A stretch of 64,000 nucleotides of DNA from Paenibacillus azoreducens (GTDB lineage Bacteria > Bacillota > Bacilli > Paenibacillales > Paenibacillaceae): contig NZ_AP025343.1 in the NCBI RefSeq assembly GCF_021654775.1, positions 7,010,001 through 7,074,000 on the forward strand, in the 5' to 3' direction. Positions within the stretch are counted from its first letter, which is position 1. The number at the start of each line of letters is the position of its first letter. Under the pieces are notes generated by a model that searched no databases, had not been told where the DNA came from, and saw nothing but the letters and a program-made list of their open reading frames with translations. The position numbers were made by a program, and so were the translations under genes. Positions 16,709-25,144 of the stretch are shown one piece after another.

Positions 16709-16729
16709 AGAGAGCTTCTAAAGCTCTCT
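16709..16729 (-). terminator. Terminator overlapping the end of the membrane protein gene
   Basis: AGAGAGCTT-CTA-AAGCTCTCT, followed on the minus strand by TTTTT. The stop codon of the gene (16718-16720) forms the loop. Confidence 0.75.
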
Positions 16730-17509
16730 GTAGGCTGACTGTATCATCCCTTGAGTGGGTTGATCCTCTTGATAGTCATAATATTGCGACTGAACCGTCT
16801 CATGTATTTGTGGTTCCACTGGCACTGACGGCTGCTGATATGGCTCATCCACATACATGATTCTACGCTGAATTTGCATGAGCCCATTCACGACGCGAAG
16901 CGCGCCCCAAAAAAGTACAAGGCCAACTCCTACATACAGCAGATATTGCTGATTATAAGTCCAATCTATATGAAAATAACTAAACAAGCTATTCTCTAAA
17001 ATATCGAGCTGTATTTCATTCATCAAAATGATATGCACGACTGGAAGAGCAATAAGTCCTAGTCCTAGTGAAATCGCCGTGACCATAATAGCAAAAAATA
17101 CAATGCCTGTTACAAATCTTAGGAATACGAGCAGCAGGTTTCGAATGAATAGCCCCCCGTCAAAACCTTTCATCATTCGCTTCAACCAGTTCTGCCCAGC
17201 TTCAGACTGTCGATTTTGCGTATACGAAACAGGAGGAGTAGGTAAACCTAAAATTTGTCTAATCATGTTTTGTTCAAAATTCACAATCCCATTCAACAGC
17301 TTAGCTACTCCAAAAAACAGCGGTATTCCGATAAATATTGGAGTTAAACCGATTGATAGTGCAAGTCCCGTTACTGCTACTGTAAAATAGATAATCCCTA
17401 ACGGGAGAGATAGCAGTAAATAGAGGATCGTTGCATAGGTTTTTGGATTAAACAGCACCCAATTCACCTTACCTGCCCGCTCCGTTGCAGTCCCTTCTAT
17501 TGCCTTCAT
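16718..17509 (-). CDS. Membrane protein of the putative-sensor (Pfam Sensor-like) family
   Basis: A 263-residue protein with four likely membrane helices in two pairs (about 20-75 and 115-175), plus a further hydrophobic segment at about 195-215. The tail is Gln/Pro-rich and ends in a tyrosine-containing sequence. FNPKTYATILYLLLSLPLGIIY is typical of the domain that precedes histidine kinases in actinobacteria and occurs alone in Bacillota. It would act as an integral membrane partner or sensor. ATG 17509 has AAAGGAG at 9 nt. There is no kinase domain in this protein. Exact role unknown. Confidence 0.65.
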   Translation of the reverse strand: MKAIEGTATERAGKVNWVLFNPKTYATILYLLLSLPLGIIYFTVAVTGLALSIGLTPIFIGIPLFFGVAKLLNGIVNFEQNMIRQILGLPTPPVSYTQNRQSEAGQNWLKRMMKGFDGGLFIRNLLLVFLRFVTGIVFFAIMVTAISLGLGLIALPVVHIILMNEIQLDILENSLFSYFHIDWTYNQQYLLYVGVGLVLFWGALRVVNGLMQIQRRIMYVDEPYQQPSVPVEPQIHETVQSQYYDYQEDQPTQGMIQSAYREL

Positions 17510-17644
17510 ATCCAAACACTCCTTTGTTTCATAAGTCACGCTCCGAGTTATAAATCCATTATATCCGCCTTACTCGCCTGACATAACCGTCTTAAGGGGG
17601 GATCTGAAACTAGACTTTAGGCTAGGACGACCGGTCCTGACCAA

Positions 17645-17719
17645 TTAATGAGTATTGATCATCGCGAGTAGTGGAAGTGTACTTTTCCCAGCTCCGTTGG
17701 TTCCGGCAAAAGCCGTCAT
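17645..17719 (-). pseudogene. Remnant of a P-loop ATPase or zeta-toxin-like gene
   Basis: From ATG 17719 the minus strand encodes 24 residues containing MTAFAGTNGAGKSTL, a textbook Walker A. It is cut off after a few residues by TAA at 17645. GTNGAGKST is frequent in zeta-toxin/kinase-like P-loop proteins as well as ABC ATPases. No downstream domain is visible, so this is a scar of a lost gene. Confidence 0.5.
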
Positions 17720-17839
17720 GATTGGTTTTCAATTAATCATGGAATTCTAATTCCTGCAATCAACAACACTCCGTACAAACTCAGTCATAGCAAGGCATTC
17801 TAACCGCAATGTACCCTGCAACAAACCCGTAAAATGCAG

Positions 17840-17865
17840 TGAGGCCACCTTTTAAGGTGGTCTCA
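17840..17865. other. Hairpin next to repeat A
   Basis: TGAGgCCACCTT-TT-AAGGTGGTCTCA forms a stem of about 11 bp without a long T-run. It lies 12 bp before repeat A copy 2, mirroring the terminator/repeat pairing elsewhere. Confidence 0.5.
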
Positions 17866-17877
17866 CTGATATTACAT

Positions 17878-17916
17878 ATGGAGGCGAACCATAGATTAGT
17901 AAATCCACAATCCGCC
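17878..17916. repeat. Dispersed structured repeat A, copy 2
   Basis: It begins ATGGAGGCGAACC and ends CCACAATCCGCC. The ends GGCG/CGCC can pair. The central part is more diverged (ATAGATTAGTAAAT). Confidence 0.6.
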
Positions 17917-17972
17917 GATAGACTATTCGTAAGAGACAGCTGATGTTCATTCCGTTCAATGCGTCATACGCT

Positions 17973-18440
17973 CTACCTGCGGGATTCGATGATCGCTGCA
18001 AATCCGAGCGAAATTCCCCAACAAAGGAATAAAAAGTACCAAAAGTATCCCCATACCGCCATTGGGTGTGCATCCATTGCAGTAAATGCGGGAGCCGGCA
18101 CGACACGTCCGATCGCGTACAGAAACTGCATTACAAAGAAGGCAAAGCCCCATACGGACAACAGAATACATCCTATCCACGCGAGGATGAGCTTCAACCT
18201 CCTTGGCAGTTTGTCACCCCATGGATAAACGAACGACAAGCCATACAGGGAAGCGATAACGGCTGCCGTCCCCAAAAACCAATAACTGAATAATTGTGAC
18301 GCTATGTCATCTGGCGCTGCCGTAAAATCTTCCGGGTAACCAAACGATATCCCGAGTCCCCACCAGTAGTGCGGAAGAGCATATAACAAACCGCATATGC
18401 ATGCGATATACCCTGCCCAATTTCTTTTCTTGATATTCAA
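17973..18440 (-). CDS. DUF3995-family integral membrane protein
   Basis: A 155-residue protein with four likely helices (about 9-30, 48-70, 83-108, 125-148). The first helix contains WAGYIACICGLLYALPHYWWGLG, the recognisable DUF3995 pattern seen in Paenibacillus. Function unknown. A TTG at 18440 follows GAGGTGATAAGA and is my preferred start; a GTG at 18449 is in frame but overlaps that site. It lies immediately downstream of a histidine kinase gene on the same strand (58 nt), so it may belong to its regulon. Confidence 0.7.
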   Translation of the reverse strand: MNIKKRNWAGYIACICGLLYALPHYWWGLGISFGYPEDFTAAPDDIASQLFSYWFLGTAAVIASLYGLSFVYPWGDKLPRRLKLILAWIGCILLSVWGFAFFVMQFLYAIGRVVPAPAFTAMDAHPMAVWGYFWYFLFLCWGISLGFAAIIESRR

Positions 18441-18498
18441 TCTTATCACCTCATAGCCATACTACCACCCGTAGGTTGGCATTCAGGTGACCTCAAAT

Positions 18499-19518
18499 TT
18501 AAGTTTTGTTTAATTTCAACGAGGGTGCGCTGATATATACGGTTGTCCCGGTGTTCCTGGAGTCAATCTTCCACTGCAGCTTCATTTCCTTTAGCATGAG
18601 AGCTACAATGGATAGACCGATCCCCGCTCCTTTCGCATCCGAACTTTGAGTCATGCCAGGACCATGATCATGTATCGCGACAACCGCATCGCCATCTAAT
18701 TCACGGTAATCAATGCCGATATACCGCCCAGATTTGGCGTGCCGAATCACATTTTGAAACAGATTTTCAATGATCATGCGAAACCAGAATGGGTCAATGC
18801 ACCATATGACTGATTCCTCCGGCAGCTCGATTTGAATATCAAAACCTTCTGCTTCAAAGACCGGATACCATTCCGCAGCCGCATCGCGAAGCTCGTCCAG
18901 AATGTCAGTATCCTTCAATTCCATCGGATACTTGCCTGCCGATAATAAAGTATAAGAAAGCAAATTATCCATGAGCTTGCCGATATCATCTAGTTTCCTA
19001 TTGATGACATTGAACGAATCGTGAGATGGATCAGAAGATGCGCTATGGAGTGTATGCACATGCTGCCTGATCACCGTCAACGGTGTCCGCAGATCATGCG
19101 ACAAGTTGGCAATCAGCTGTTTTCGCAGTTCCCCCTCCTGCTTCTCGTTTTCTCTCATCATCTTCAACTGACTGCTCATTGTATTAAAAGATTGTTCAAG
19201 CCGACCGATCTCGTCATTACTGCCGGAGATTACACTGTTTGGAATGCCGTCCTCTCCTTTCACGGTCATAGCCACTTCTAACCGAACCAGCCGACGGCGA
19301 ATGCGATAGAAAAATAAAAAAGAAATCACCAAAAACAATGTAAACACCACGACCATAAAGGTAATCAGAGCGACATTTTGATGGGGTGGAAGATCACTCA
19401 TGCGAATATCGGAAATAAAACTCGGCAAATAAAATAGAACAGGTGCAAGAGGAAACAGAATTAACGCCGCGCAAATAAGGAACATATACCGAATAAGCAG
19501 AGATGTCCCCTTCCTCAT
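18499..19518 (-). CDS. Sensor histidine kinase (HAMP, HisKA, HATPase)
   Basis: A 339-residue membrane kinase. Helix 1 is at about 9-30 and helix 2 at about 48-72, with a very short outside loop between them, so it probably senses within the membrane. HAMP follows at about 73-125. The H-box is LIANLSHDLRTPLTVIRQH (His about 145) and the N-box MIIENLFQNVIRHAKSG. The G1 box is DHGPGM and the G2 box GAGIGLSI. It is read with the response regulator upstream; its ATG overlaps that stop by 4 nt (ATGA). Signal unknown. Confidence 0.9.
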   Translation of the reverse strand: MRKGTSLLIRYMFLICAALILFPLAPVLFYLPSFISDIRMSDLPPHQNVALITFMVVVFTLFLVISFLFFYRIRRRLVRLEVAMTVKGEDGIPNSVISGSNDEIGRLEQSFNTMSSQLKMMRENEKQEGELRKQLIANLSHDLRTPLTVIRQHVHTLHSASSDPSHDSFNVINRKLDDIGKLMDNLLSYTLLSAGKYPMELKDTDILDELRDAAAEWYPVFEAEGFDIQIELPEESVIWCIDPFWFRMIIENLFQNVIRHAKSGRYIGIDYRELDGDAVVAIHDHGPGMTQSSDAKGAGIGLSIVALMLKEMKLQWKIDSRNTGTTVYISAPSLKLNKT

Positions 19519-20189
19519 AACTTGACCCGATAGCCGACGCCGCGTATGGTTTCGATAATAACCGGATTTCCGGGATCGATCTCTATCTTTTCTCGCAGGT
19601 GGCGGATATGTACCATTAGGGTTTTATCTCCTTCAAAATAAGGTTCTCCCCAGACAGACTCAAACAGTCTTTTCTTGGTAAGAATGCGGTTGGCATTACG
19701 GAACAGCTCCATGAAAATGTGATATTGCTTGCCAGTCAGCACGATGTCTTCTCCAGTATGAGCATTTGTCATGCGGTTGCTCGCTTTGTCGATGATCATA
19801 TGCCCCAGTTGGACCTGGTCCGCCTGGATGTCACCCTTTCGGCGCAGTAAAATTTTGATCCGCGCGCACAGCTCGTCGGGATGAAAAGGCTTGGTCATAT
19901 AGTCATCGGCAAATGCCAGTCCCTGAAGCTTGTCCTCGATGGATGTTCTCGCCGTCAGCATCATGATCGGGATACTGGGGTGCCTTTTCCTTATGCGATT
20001 CCCCACTGAGTACCCGTCCAATCCGGTAAGCATAACGTCTAAAATCACAAGGTCAACCTGCAGCATATCTTCTGTCAGCTCATTCGCTGATTTCAGCCAT
20101 TTCACTGCGTATCCGTTACCGGATAAATAATCTGCAAGCCAAGAACCAATCTCATCGTCATCTTCGATGTACAGGATCTTTGGTGTCAT
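19515..20189 (-). CDS. OmpR/PhoB-family response regulator
   Basis: A 224-residue transcription factor. The receiver domain begins MTPKILYIEDDDEIGSWL with the acidic pair, the phospho-Asp in VDLVILDVMLTGLDGYS (about residue 52), and the conserved Lys in DDYMTKPFHPDEL. The C-terminal winged helix includes LTGKQYHIFMELFRNANRIL and HIRHLREKIE. ATG 20189 is preceded by AAAGGGGAGTCTT; the frame is open further upstream without a better site. It is the partner of the overlapping histidine kinase and probably autoregulates the operon. Targets unknown. Confidence 0.92.
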   Translation of the reverse strand: MTPKILYIEDDDEIGSWLADYLSGNGYAVKWLKSANELTEDMLQVDLVILDVMLTGLDGYSVGNRIRKRHPSIPIMMLTARTSIEDKLQGLAFADDYMTKPFHPDELCARIKILLRRKGDIQADQVQLGHMIIDKASNRMTNAHTGEDIVLTGKQYHIFMELFRNANRILTKKRLFESVWGEPYFEGDKTLMVHIRHLREKIEIDPGNPVIIETIRGVGYRVKL

Positions 20190-20526
20190 AAGACTCCCCT
20201 TTCTAAGCATATAAAGCTCGTGTTGCATTGAATTTGTGTTTTATCGAGAATTCAGTTTTTTCCCCTTCCAAATGCATCGCTATCTAAACGCCATTGAAAC
20301 TTAGTTTTTCGGTCTTTAGGCTCAATTCCCCTAATTTTACTTTCTCGGCTTGCCAAAAGTTAAGGTTCTCCATTTTCAATGGTTTCTAACTATATTTTAC
20401 CATGTTTTAAAACGATATATTTTAAATTGCCTTTCTAAGTGAAGTGAACACTATTGCCCGTCAGATCAGTAAAGGATTCCGAACGGACAGCTTTAATGAA
20501 GGATCAATTAACTTATGCAATAAGCA

Positions 20527-20553
20527 AAAAATACACCAAGCAGGTGTATTTTT
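20527..20553. terminator. Bidirectional terminator
   Basis: AAAAATACACC and its complement GGTGTATTTTT surround a 5-nt loop. Repeat A copy 3 follows 15 bp later. No intact gene was seen in the rest of 20190-20721. Confidence 0.7.
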
Positions 20554-20567
20554 ACATGTTTTTTGTT

Positions 20568-20602
20568 CAGGCGATTCGTGGCTAAGCAAAACCACATTTC
20601 CC
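20568..20602. repeat. Dispersed structured repeat A, copy 3
   Basis: Contains GATTCGTGGCTAAGCAAAAC followed by CACATTTC. The stem GTGG/CCAC is preserved and the outer arms are partly lost. Confidence 0.6.
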
Positions 20603-20721
20603 TTCAATCGATAGCGCCGCATTGAAGACAAAGGCGATAAATCCTTCATTCGCGAAAACAAGAATCTTGTCTTTCATTAATCGGCGGCCTAAGTCCCGAT
20701 CTGAAGGATGGTGTTGATATG

Positions 20722-21255
20722 CTATACAATTACTTTTCGTCCACTTGGACGGTGAACGCCATGACCATTGTGTTCTTCATTTATTTTACCAGCAGGCACT
20801 GCCCTTTCTTTTCCCCAAGTACGTATCGTCTCAATCTGTTCTGGGCTTGTTTGTGATAACGGCACAACATTTGTAAAGAAGTTTATAAAAGTTTCATCTG
20901 TAATTGAATTGTCCCCTTTTACGTATGCTTGCTTCACAACATCTCGAACAGCAGCTTCCAAATCCGCACCGGCAAACCCCTCTGAAACCCTTACCAAATG
21001 TTGCAATAAATCATTTGATATTGTTCTCTTCAATCCTTTTTCAATATAAATCTTTATAATCTCTTCGCGTTCACTCGCAGTTGGCAGATCCACAAAAAAT
21101 AGCTCATCGAAACGTCCTCTGCGCAGCAGTTCCGGAGGCAGCTTGGATACATCATTTGCAGTTGCAACAACGAAGACTCTAGCAAGGCTTTCCTGTAACC
21201 AATAAAGGAATTGGCCAACAAGGCGAATGGATGTGCCTCCATCTCCTCCGCCCAC
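20722..21255 (-). pseudogene. C-terminal fragment of an AAA+ ATPase
   Basis: The 177-residue frame contains the second half of an AAA module. [31 protein letters not shown] holds sensor 1 (Asn) and the arginine fingers, and the C-domain has SEGFAGADLEAAVRDVVKQA (sensor 2 region). Walker A and B are missing: the frame begins at GGGDGGTSIRLV, which in homologues follows Walker B. No frame upstream of 21255 restores them, so the gene is 5'-truncated. The final 25 residues look unrelated to the domain. Related full-length proteins are Ycf46-like AAA ATPases. Probably non-functional. Confidence 0.65.
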
Positions 21256-21324
21256 TTGCTGTTACCTCATGGACAACATAAATGAATTTTATTATAACGC
21301 TGCACTCGTAGCGTGAGAAAAAAT

Positions 21325-21385
21325 AAACACCTTCAAGAGAATGCCAACCATATCGTAAGATATGGAGACAACCTTGGAGGTGTTT
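21325..21385. other. Nested hairpin structure, 61 nt
   Basis: An outer arm (AAACACCTTCAAG / CTTGGAGGTGTTT, one wobble) encloses a perfect inner stem CCATATC-GTAA-GATATGG. It is followed by TTTTTA on the plus strand. It could be a terminator or a small structured RNA; no gene is close enough upstream on the plus strand to need one. Confidence 0.5.
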
Positions 21386-21571
21386 TTATGTTGGCAACAG
21401 GAGCTAGCTACCCGGCATTTGCCGCCATCGTATCTGTAAAACCAAAACCTTCCGTTCCTAAAGCGCTTTAAAATAAATAGGCTCTTTTCCAAAGTGAAAA
21501 CAAATCTACCATAAGTTGCGGGTTTTGCTCAGTTTTCGAACTGTCGTTTCCCATAGTGAAGCAAATTCATT

Positions 21572-22036
21572 TTATTCGCTAAACTTTATAGTTTCTTCCA
21601 CTCGTTTTCCTTCGTGTGATATCCATTCTATTACCCCGTATAGTTTATCTTTATTTATAAAGGTAATTTTTTCGCCTTCGTTATTCATTGGCACTTTTAA
21701 TTCCGCTTTACCTGTATCTTGTTTATTGAAATTTCTTCCCGAACTTACGATTTTCATTTCTTGTAGAACAATTTCTTTATCATCAATTACTGCAACCATC
21801 TTAAACGAAATATGATCAGTTATTTTTTCATCCAATTTATAATGTAATTCACCATCTCCAGCAAAAAGTGTATCCCCTTCAATTTTCAATTTATATCCTT
21901 GCAGTTGCCAATGCTCGCTTTCACCATTTAATGTTGAAAGTTGGGTTACTTTATCGGAAGATGTTTTTTCAGAAAAACAGCCTGTAAAAAATAACAATAA
22001 CAACGACATGATAACTAATAATTTTGACCCTTTCAA
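21572..22036 (-). CDS. Small secreted lipoprotein, unknown function
   Basis: A 154-residue protein with a signal peptide and lipobox FFTGC (Cys about residue 20), then a beta-rich domain (HWQLQGYKLKIEGDTLFAGDGELHYKLDE). The domain probably adopts a small sandwich fold. The start is TTG 22036, eight nucleotides after AAAGGGAG; an internal ATG would cut the signal peptide. I recognise no family. It stands alone between the truncated AAA gene and the ssrA-derived repeat. Confidence 0.65.
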   Translation of the reverse strand: MKGSKLLVIMSLLLLFFTGCFSEKTSSDKVTQLSTLNGESEHWQLQGYKLKIEGDTLFAGDGELHYKLDEKITDHISFKMVAVIDDKEIVLQEMKIVSSGRNFNKQDTGKAELKVPMNNEGEKITFINKDKLYGVIEWISHEGKRVEETIKFSE

Positions 22037-22590
22037 ACAAAACGCTCCCTTTCAAATTTTTCAGTTCTCTCATCGGTTTCATTTAACTTTGATTTTTCTT
22101 GTGATATATTTTTACTGCAGAATCAAATCTCAAGGATCTTCTAGCCAGAATCCCCCAATGACTTACGGCGTAGAACTGAGTACGGCTTCGCGCCCAGTGC
22201 TGATCCGGAGTTAGGCCAGCGTCGGATCTATCCAAGATCAACAAACTCGCGAGTAATGACAATTATGCACGACATTCTATTAAAAGACGAATTGAAGTCG
22301 ATTGCCAAGGGCGCCCGCTACTGAGGTATCCTAGAGATTAAGTCTCCTCGTGACCGCCCAAAGGTTTGTAATTGCAGCCCCTGCTTCTTCACTCAATAAA
22401 TTTCCAAATATTATTTTTTATGAATATAAAATCCATCCTTTCCCTGTCTATATTATATACCTGATAAAAGGAAAATTACTACCAATGATGTCTTCTGAAA
22501 TAACGAAACCACATCATAACATTTCCTTGAATATAGAAAAAAGACTGCTATCCGATTGATTCGAAAAGCAGCCTTTCTAATGACTACATA

Positions 22591-22675
22591 AATGGAGGCA
22601 TGGGGAGTCGAACCCCTGTCCGAAGACAACGCCACATAAGCTTCTACGGGTGTAGTGACAGTTTTGATGTCACCC
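22591..22675 (-). repeat. Partial ssrA duplicate, left end of a candidate integrated segment (att-like)
   Basis: Positions 22602-22675 are identical over 74 bp to 29828-29901, the 3' part of tmRNA. The flanking ATGGAGGC is shared too, with two mismatches between. The copy carries the T-arm and neighbouring segments but no tag region or 5' part, so it cannot be a working tmRNA. Such 3'-end duplications mark integration at ssrA. The last sense codon and the stop codon of the RelA/SpoT gene lie inside it. Confidence 0.85.
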
Positions 22676-23917
22676 GAGATTCGTTTTGCTTACATCAATA
22701 CCAATTTTATGAATAAACAAACTGTTCTGTCTGACTGTGTACGTCTCTTTAAACTCTCCGAATTTATAATTATATTCCTCATTCGAGACAATCTTAATAT
22801 TCTCAATAGTAATACAACCCACCTCCCTTCTATTGTTAACAAATTTTCTTAAATCATTTACGTCGCTAAATCCATTAGTTATTCTTTCGTTTGGTTCTAG
22901 TTCATTCTCAGTAATAATATCTGTTAGCGATTTTATCCCTGCATATTTTATAACACCAACAATTTTTTCAGTGGCATTTTTATATCCAACTACAAAATAG
23001 TCTCCTGATTGTGGCTTAGCATTTGGAGCTAGTTTCTCAAAAGGCCAGTAACCATTTGGCCACATAAATGTAGCACCTATTACTCTACTCAAATCTGAAA
23101 CTACTTGATCAAACCAATTACTATTACCTGTTAGTAAATATTGCTGTACTACCTTTAAGTCACGAACTTTTAGCTTACTATCAAAACCTTCATTCACTTC
23201 CTCTACAGGGTTAATTGGCTCCTCATTTTGTGTTTCTTTAACCTGTGTTCTGTAGTCGTTATATGTTCTAAAAATAGAATCAGCCAATCTAGTTCCTGTA
23301 GATACCAGTTTAGAAAGCACCCGAATTTGTTCCTTACATGCAACGCTATCAATTGATTGTGGATAATTAATTGAATGATCGATTTCTCCCCAGATTTCTT
23401 CAAAAAGCGTACGAACTTGAATTTCACAAATAATAGAGGTATCAACCTTTTGTTTTACTAGATAATGAATACTCGTATAATAACTCTCCTTTTGTTCACA
23501 TCGTATACCTAAACCACTGAAAAAATTAACAGTTTCTGGATCCCAGGTATATGCTTTCGGGGATTCCACAAAATACCAATCTCGTGAGCTAACCTTATTC
23601 ATTATTTTTTCATGTATAATTGGAAACTGATCCTGATACAAATGGAGTATACGTAAACCAGCCAAGTCGGTTACTCTACTAAATAAATTATTAGCATTAA
23701 TAGGATTATCAGTAGAACTTTTTCGATTGACTTTTTCGGCTAAGTGCTCCTCATCTTTTAAACGATACTTTATAGAATGAATAACTGACTGCTTCGTATC
23801 ATTAATTGGAGGATCCAGTTCAAAAAAATCACGTATTGAGTTCAAAAAAAGTTGAAATTGTTTTTTTTCTCTTCGATACAAATCTATACATTCTATAATA
23901 AGCTGATCTTTATTCAT
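22670..23917 (-). CDS. RelA/SpoT-domain nucleotide pyrophosphotransferase with unrecognised C-terminal half
   Basis: A 415-residue cytosolic protein. The synthetase-like domain spans about 45-200: SIKYRLKDEEHLAEKVNRK (ATP side), FSRVTDLAGLRILHLY (metal-binding Asp), KESYYTSIHYLVK (GDP-stacking Tyr region) and CEIQVRTLFEEIWGEIDH (Glu-x-Gln motif). No HD hydrolase, TGS or ACT domain is present. A linker follows, then ~170 residues I do not recognise (NGYWPFEKLAPNAKPQSGDYFVVGYK). It could make (p)ppGpp or related nucleotides, or modify tRNA as toxic SAS enzymes do. AGAGGGGTG lies before ATG. It is the first gene inside the ssrA-bounded segment, and its TGA is supplied by the repeat. Confidence 0.8.
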   Translation of the reverse strand: MNKDQLIIECIDLYRREKKQFQLFLNSIRDFFELDPPINDTKQSVIHSIKYRLKDEEHLAEKVNRKSSTDNPINANNLFSRVTDLAGLRILHLYQDQFPIIHEKIMNKVSSRDWYFVESPKAYTWDPETVNFFSGLGIRCEQKESYYTSIHYLVKQKVDTSIICEIQVRTLFEEIWGEIDHSINYPQSIDSVACKEQIRVLSKLVSTGTRLADSIFRTYNDYRTQVKETQNEEPINPVEEVNEGFDSKLKVRDLKVVQQYLLTGNSNWFDQVVSDLSRVIGATFMWPNGYWPFEKLAPNAKPQSGDYFVVGYKNATEKIVGVIKYAGIKSLTDIITENELEPNERITNGFSDVNDLRKFVNNRREVGCITIENIKIVSNEEYNYKFGEFKETYTVRQNSLFIHKIGIDVSKTNLG

Positions 23918-24158
23918 TAGTGAGACACCCCTCTATTTAAACTATGTCTATAGTACTTATTCTACAACAATAGACAAAAAACCTTCAGCTCGTCCATTTA
24001 GTTCCAATAAGCTAGTTTATTTAAGTTTGTTGAATTCACTGATTACCTTATTTCTAACTTGATAAAACAGATATAGTTGAAATTGAAACCTACTTCTTGC
24101 ATGTATATTAATTCATGATAATAGCTTGAATTACTCTACTATAAATGTTAGATATACA

Positions 24159-24203
24159 AAAAAACAGTGAGCATACCTTTATCAGGCATGCTCACTGTTT
24201 TTT
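24159..24203. terminator. Bidirectional terminator
   Basis: AAACAGTGAGCAT pairs with ATGCTCACTGTTT, with further inner pairing (CCT/AGG), between A- and T-runs. It ends the unknown gene to the right and abuts repeat A copy 4. No gene was seen in the rest of 23918-24246. Confidence 0.8.
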
Positions 24204-24242
24204 ATGGAGGCGAACCGTATCTGAGTAAAACCACAGTTTGCC
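24204..24242. repeat. Dispersed structured repeat A, copy 4
   Basis: ATGGAGGCGAACCGTATCTG ... AAAACCACAGTTTGCC. The outer arms GGCGAAC / GTTTGCC pair over 7 bp, with a compensating change relative to copies 2 and 5. Confidence 0.65.
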
Positions 24243-24246
24243 GTGA

Positions 24247-25089
24247 TTACCATTCCCCTTCCCCATTCTTTAAACACATGCACACTTTGTTGGAAAATTT
24301 ATCTCCCATATATTTAGCTAAAATGATCCTTTCTTCAATCGATATTCGGTTATAATCCAAAAATTCCAAAAACATTTTATAATCCTTCATTTCAATTTTG
24401 GGGAGTGAAGATCCCTTTTGCAATCTGAATAGTTTCTGGAGTTTATTCCAAAGCTTTTGTGCACCTTTCTTTTCAAAGCTTATTTTTTCCTCTTCTTCCA
24501 TCCATCTTACCAATTGATGGTGATATTTTTTAGTCGCTTCATTTTTACCACGAGCAATCATCATTTTGAAACTAAGCGGCTTCACACGCTCAATAATTTC
24601 GTAATGATACCAGAATGGCTCTTCAAAAAGTTCATAATCCGTGACCGTTTGTATGATGTCATTTTTTTCTGTTTCCGCTACATCATATCCTCTTTCCAAC
24701 AACAACTGAACAAGTAGATTATCATCTGTTTCAGACAGAACCTCAATGTAACATTCAAAAACAAATTCTCTGATCAAATCTTCGTACTTTTCCTCAAACC
24801 GTTTATGGAAAAAACCGATACCACTTACATAGCTAGCTGTAGATTGACCTGTATATTCATTAAAAAAGTCTTCAACACTATAATAATCACCAATTGAAAA
24901 TGATCCATTTGTCCGATTCAGCATGCCCGAATAATCCCATGGAGGATCGTATCTATGAGTGATTCCATATTTGGGCGCGAACATGAAGTCATATGCCAAC
25001 TCTTCTGCTAAATTAGCCAATAATACTGAAAACTTTGCATCAACCCTGTTCCTTATTTGTTCCGAGATACTTTCCACTGAAAGTTTCAA
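24247..25089 (-). CDS. Unknown soluble protein in the ssrA-bounded segment
   Basis: A 280-residue protein with no membrane segment. It is rich in Glu, Lys, Tyr and Phe, with predicted helices throughout (VDAKFSVLLANLAEELAYDF near the N-terminus; EERIILAKYMGDKFSNKVCM near the C-terminus). I recognise no domain. The start is probably TTG 25089, eight nucleotides after a run of eight G that acts as ribosome binding site; the frame continues upstream to TTG 25110 through that run. It is flanked by terminators on both sides, so it is its own transcription unit, not an operon with the RelA/SpoT gene. Confidence 0.6.
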   Translation of the reverse strand: MKLSVESISEQIRNRVDAKFSVLLANLAEELAYDFMFAPKYGITHRYDPPWDYSGMLNRTNGSFSIGDYYSVEDFFNEYTGQSTASYVSGIGFFHKRFEEKYEDLIREFVFECYIEVLSETDDNLLVQLLLERGYDVAETEKNDIIQTVTDYELFEEPFWYHYEIIERVKPLSFKMMIARGKNEATKKYHHQLVRWMEEEEKISFEKKGAQKLWNKLQKLFRLQKGSSLPKIEMKDYKMFLEFLDYNRISIEERIILAKYMGDKFSNKVCMCLKNGEGEW

Positions 25090-25116
25090 TATTCTAACCC
25101 CCCCCAACAAAAAAAA

Positions 25117-25144
25117 CCATGCTTAATAAAAAATTAGGCACGGT
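25117..25144 (-). terminator. Terminator just upstream of the unknown gene
   Basis: On the minus strand ACCgTGCcTAAT pairs with ATTAaGCATGGT across TTTTT and is followed by TTTTTTT. It would stop transcription arriving from the right only about 30 nt before the start of the unknown gene. Confidence 0.6.

Noticed and set aside
22591..22675. A second working tmRNA
   Set aside because: Only the 3' ~80 nt is present; the tag region, pseudoknots and 5' acceptor half are missing.
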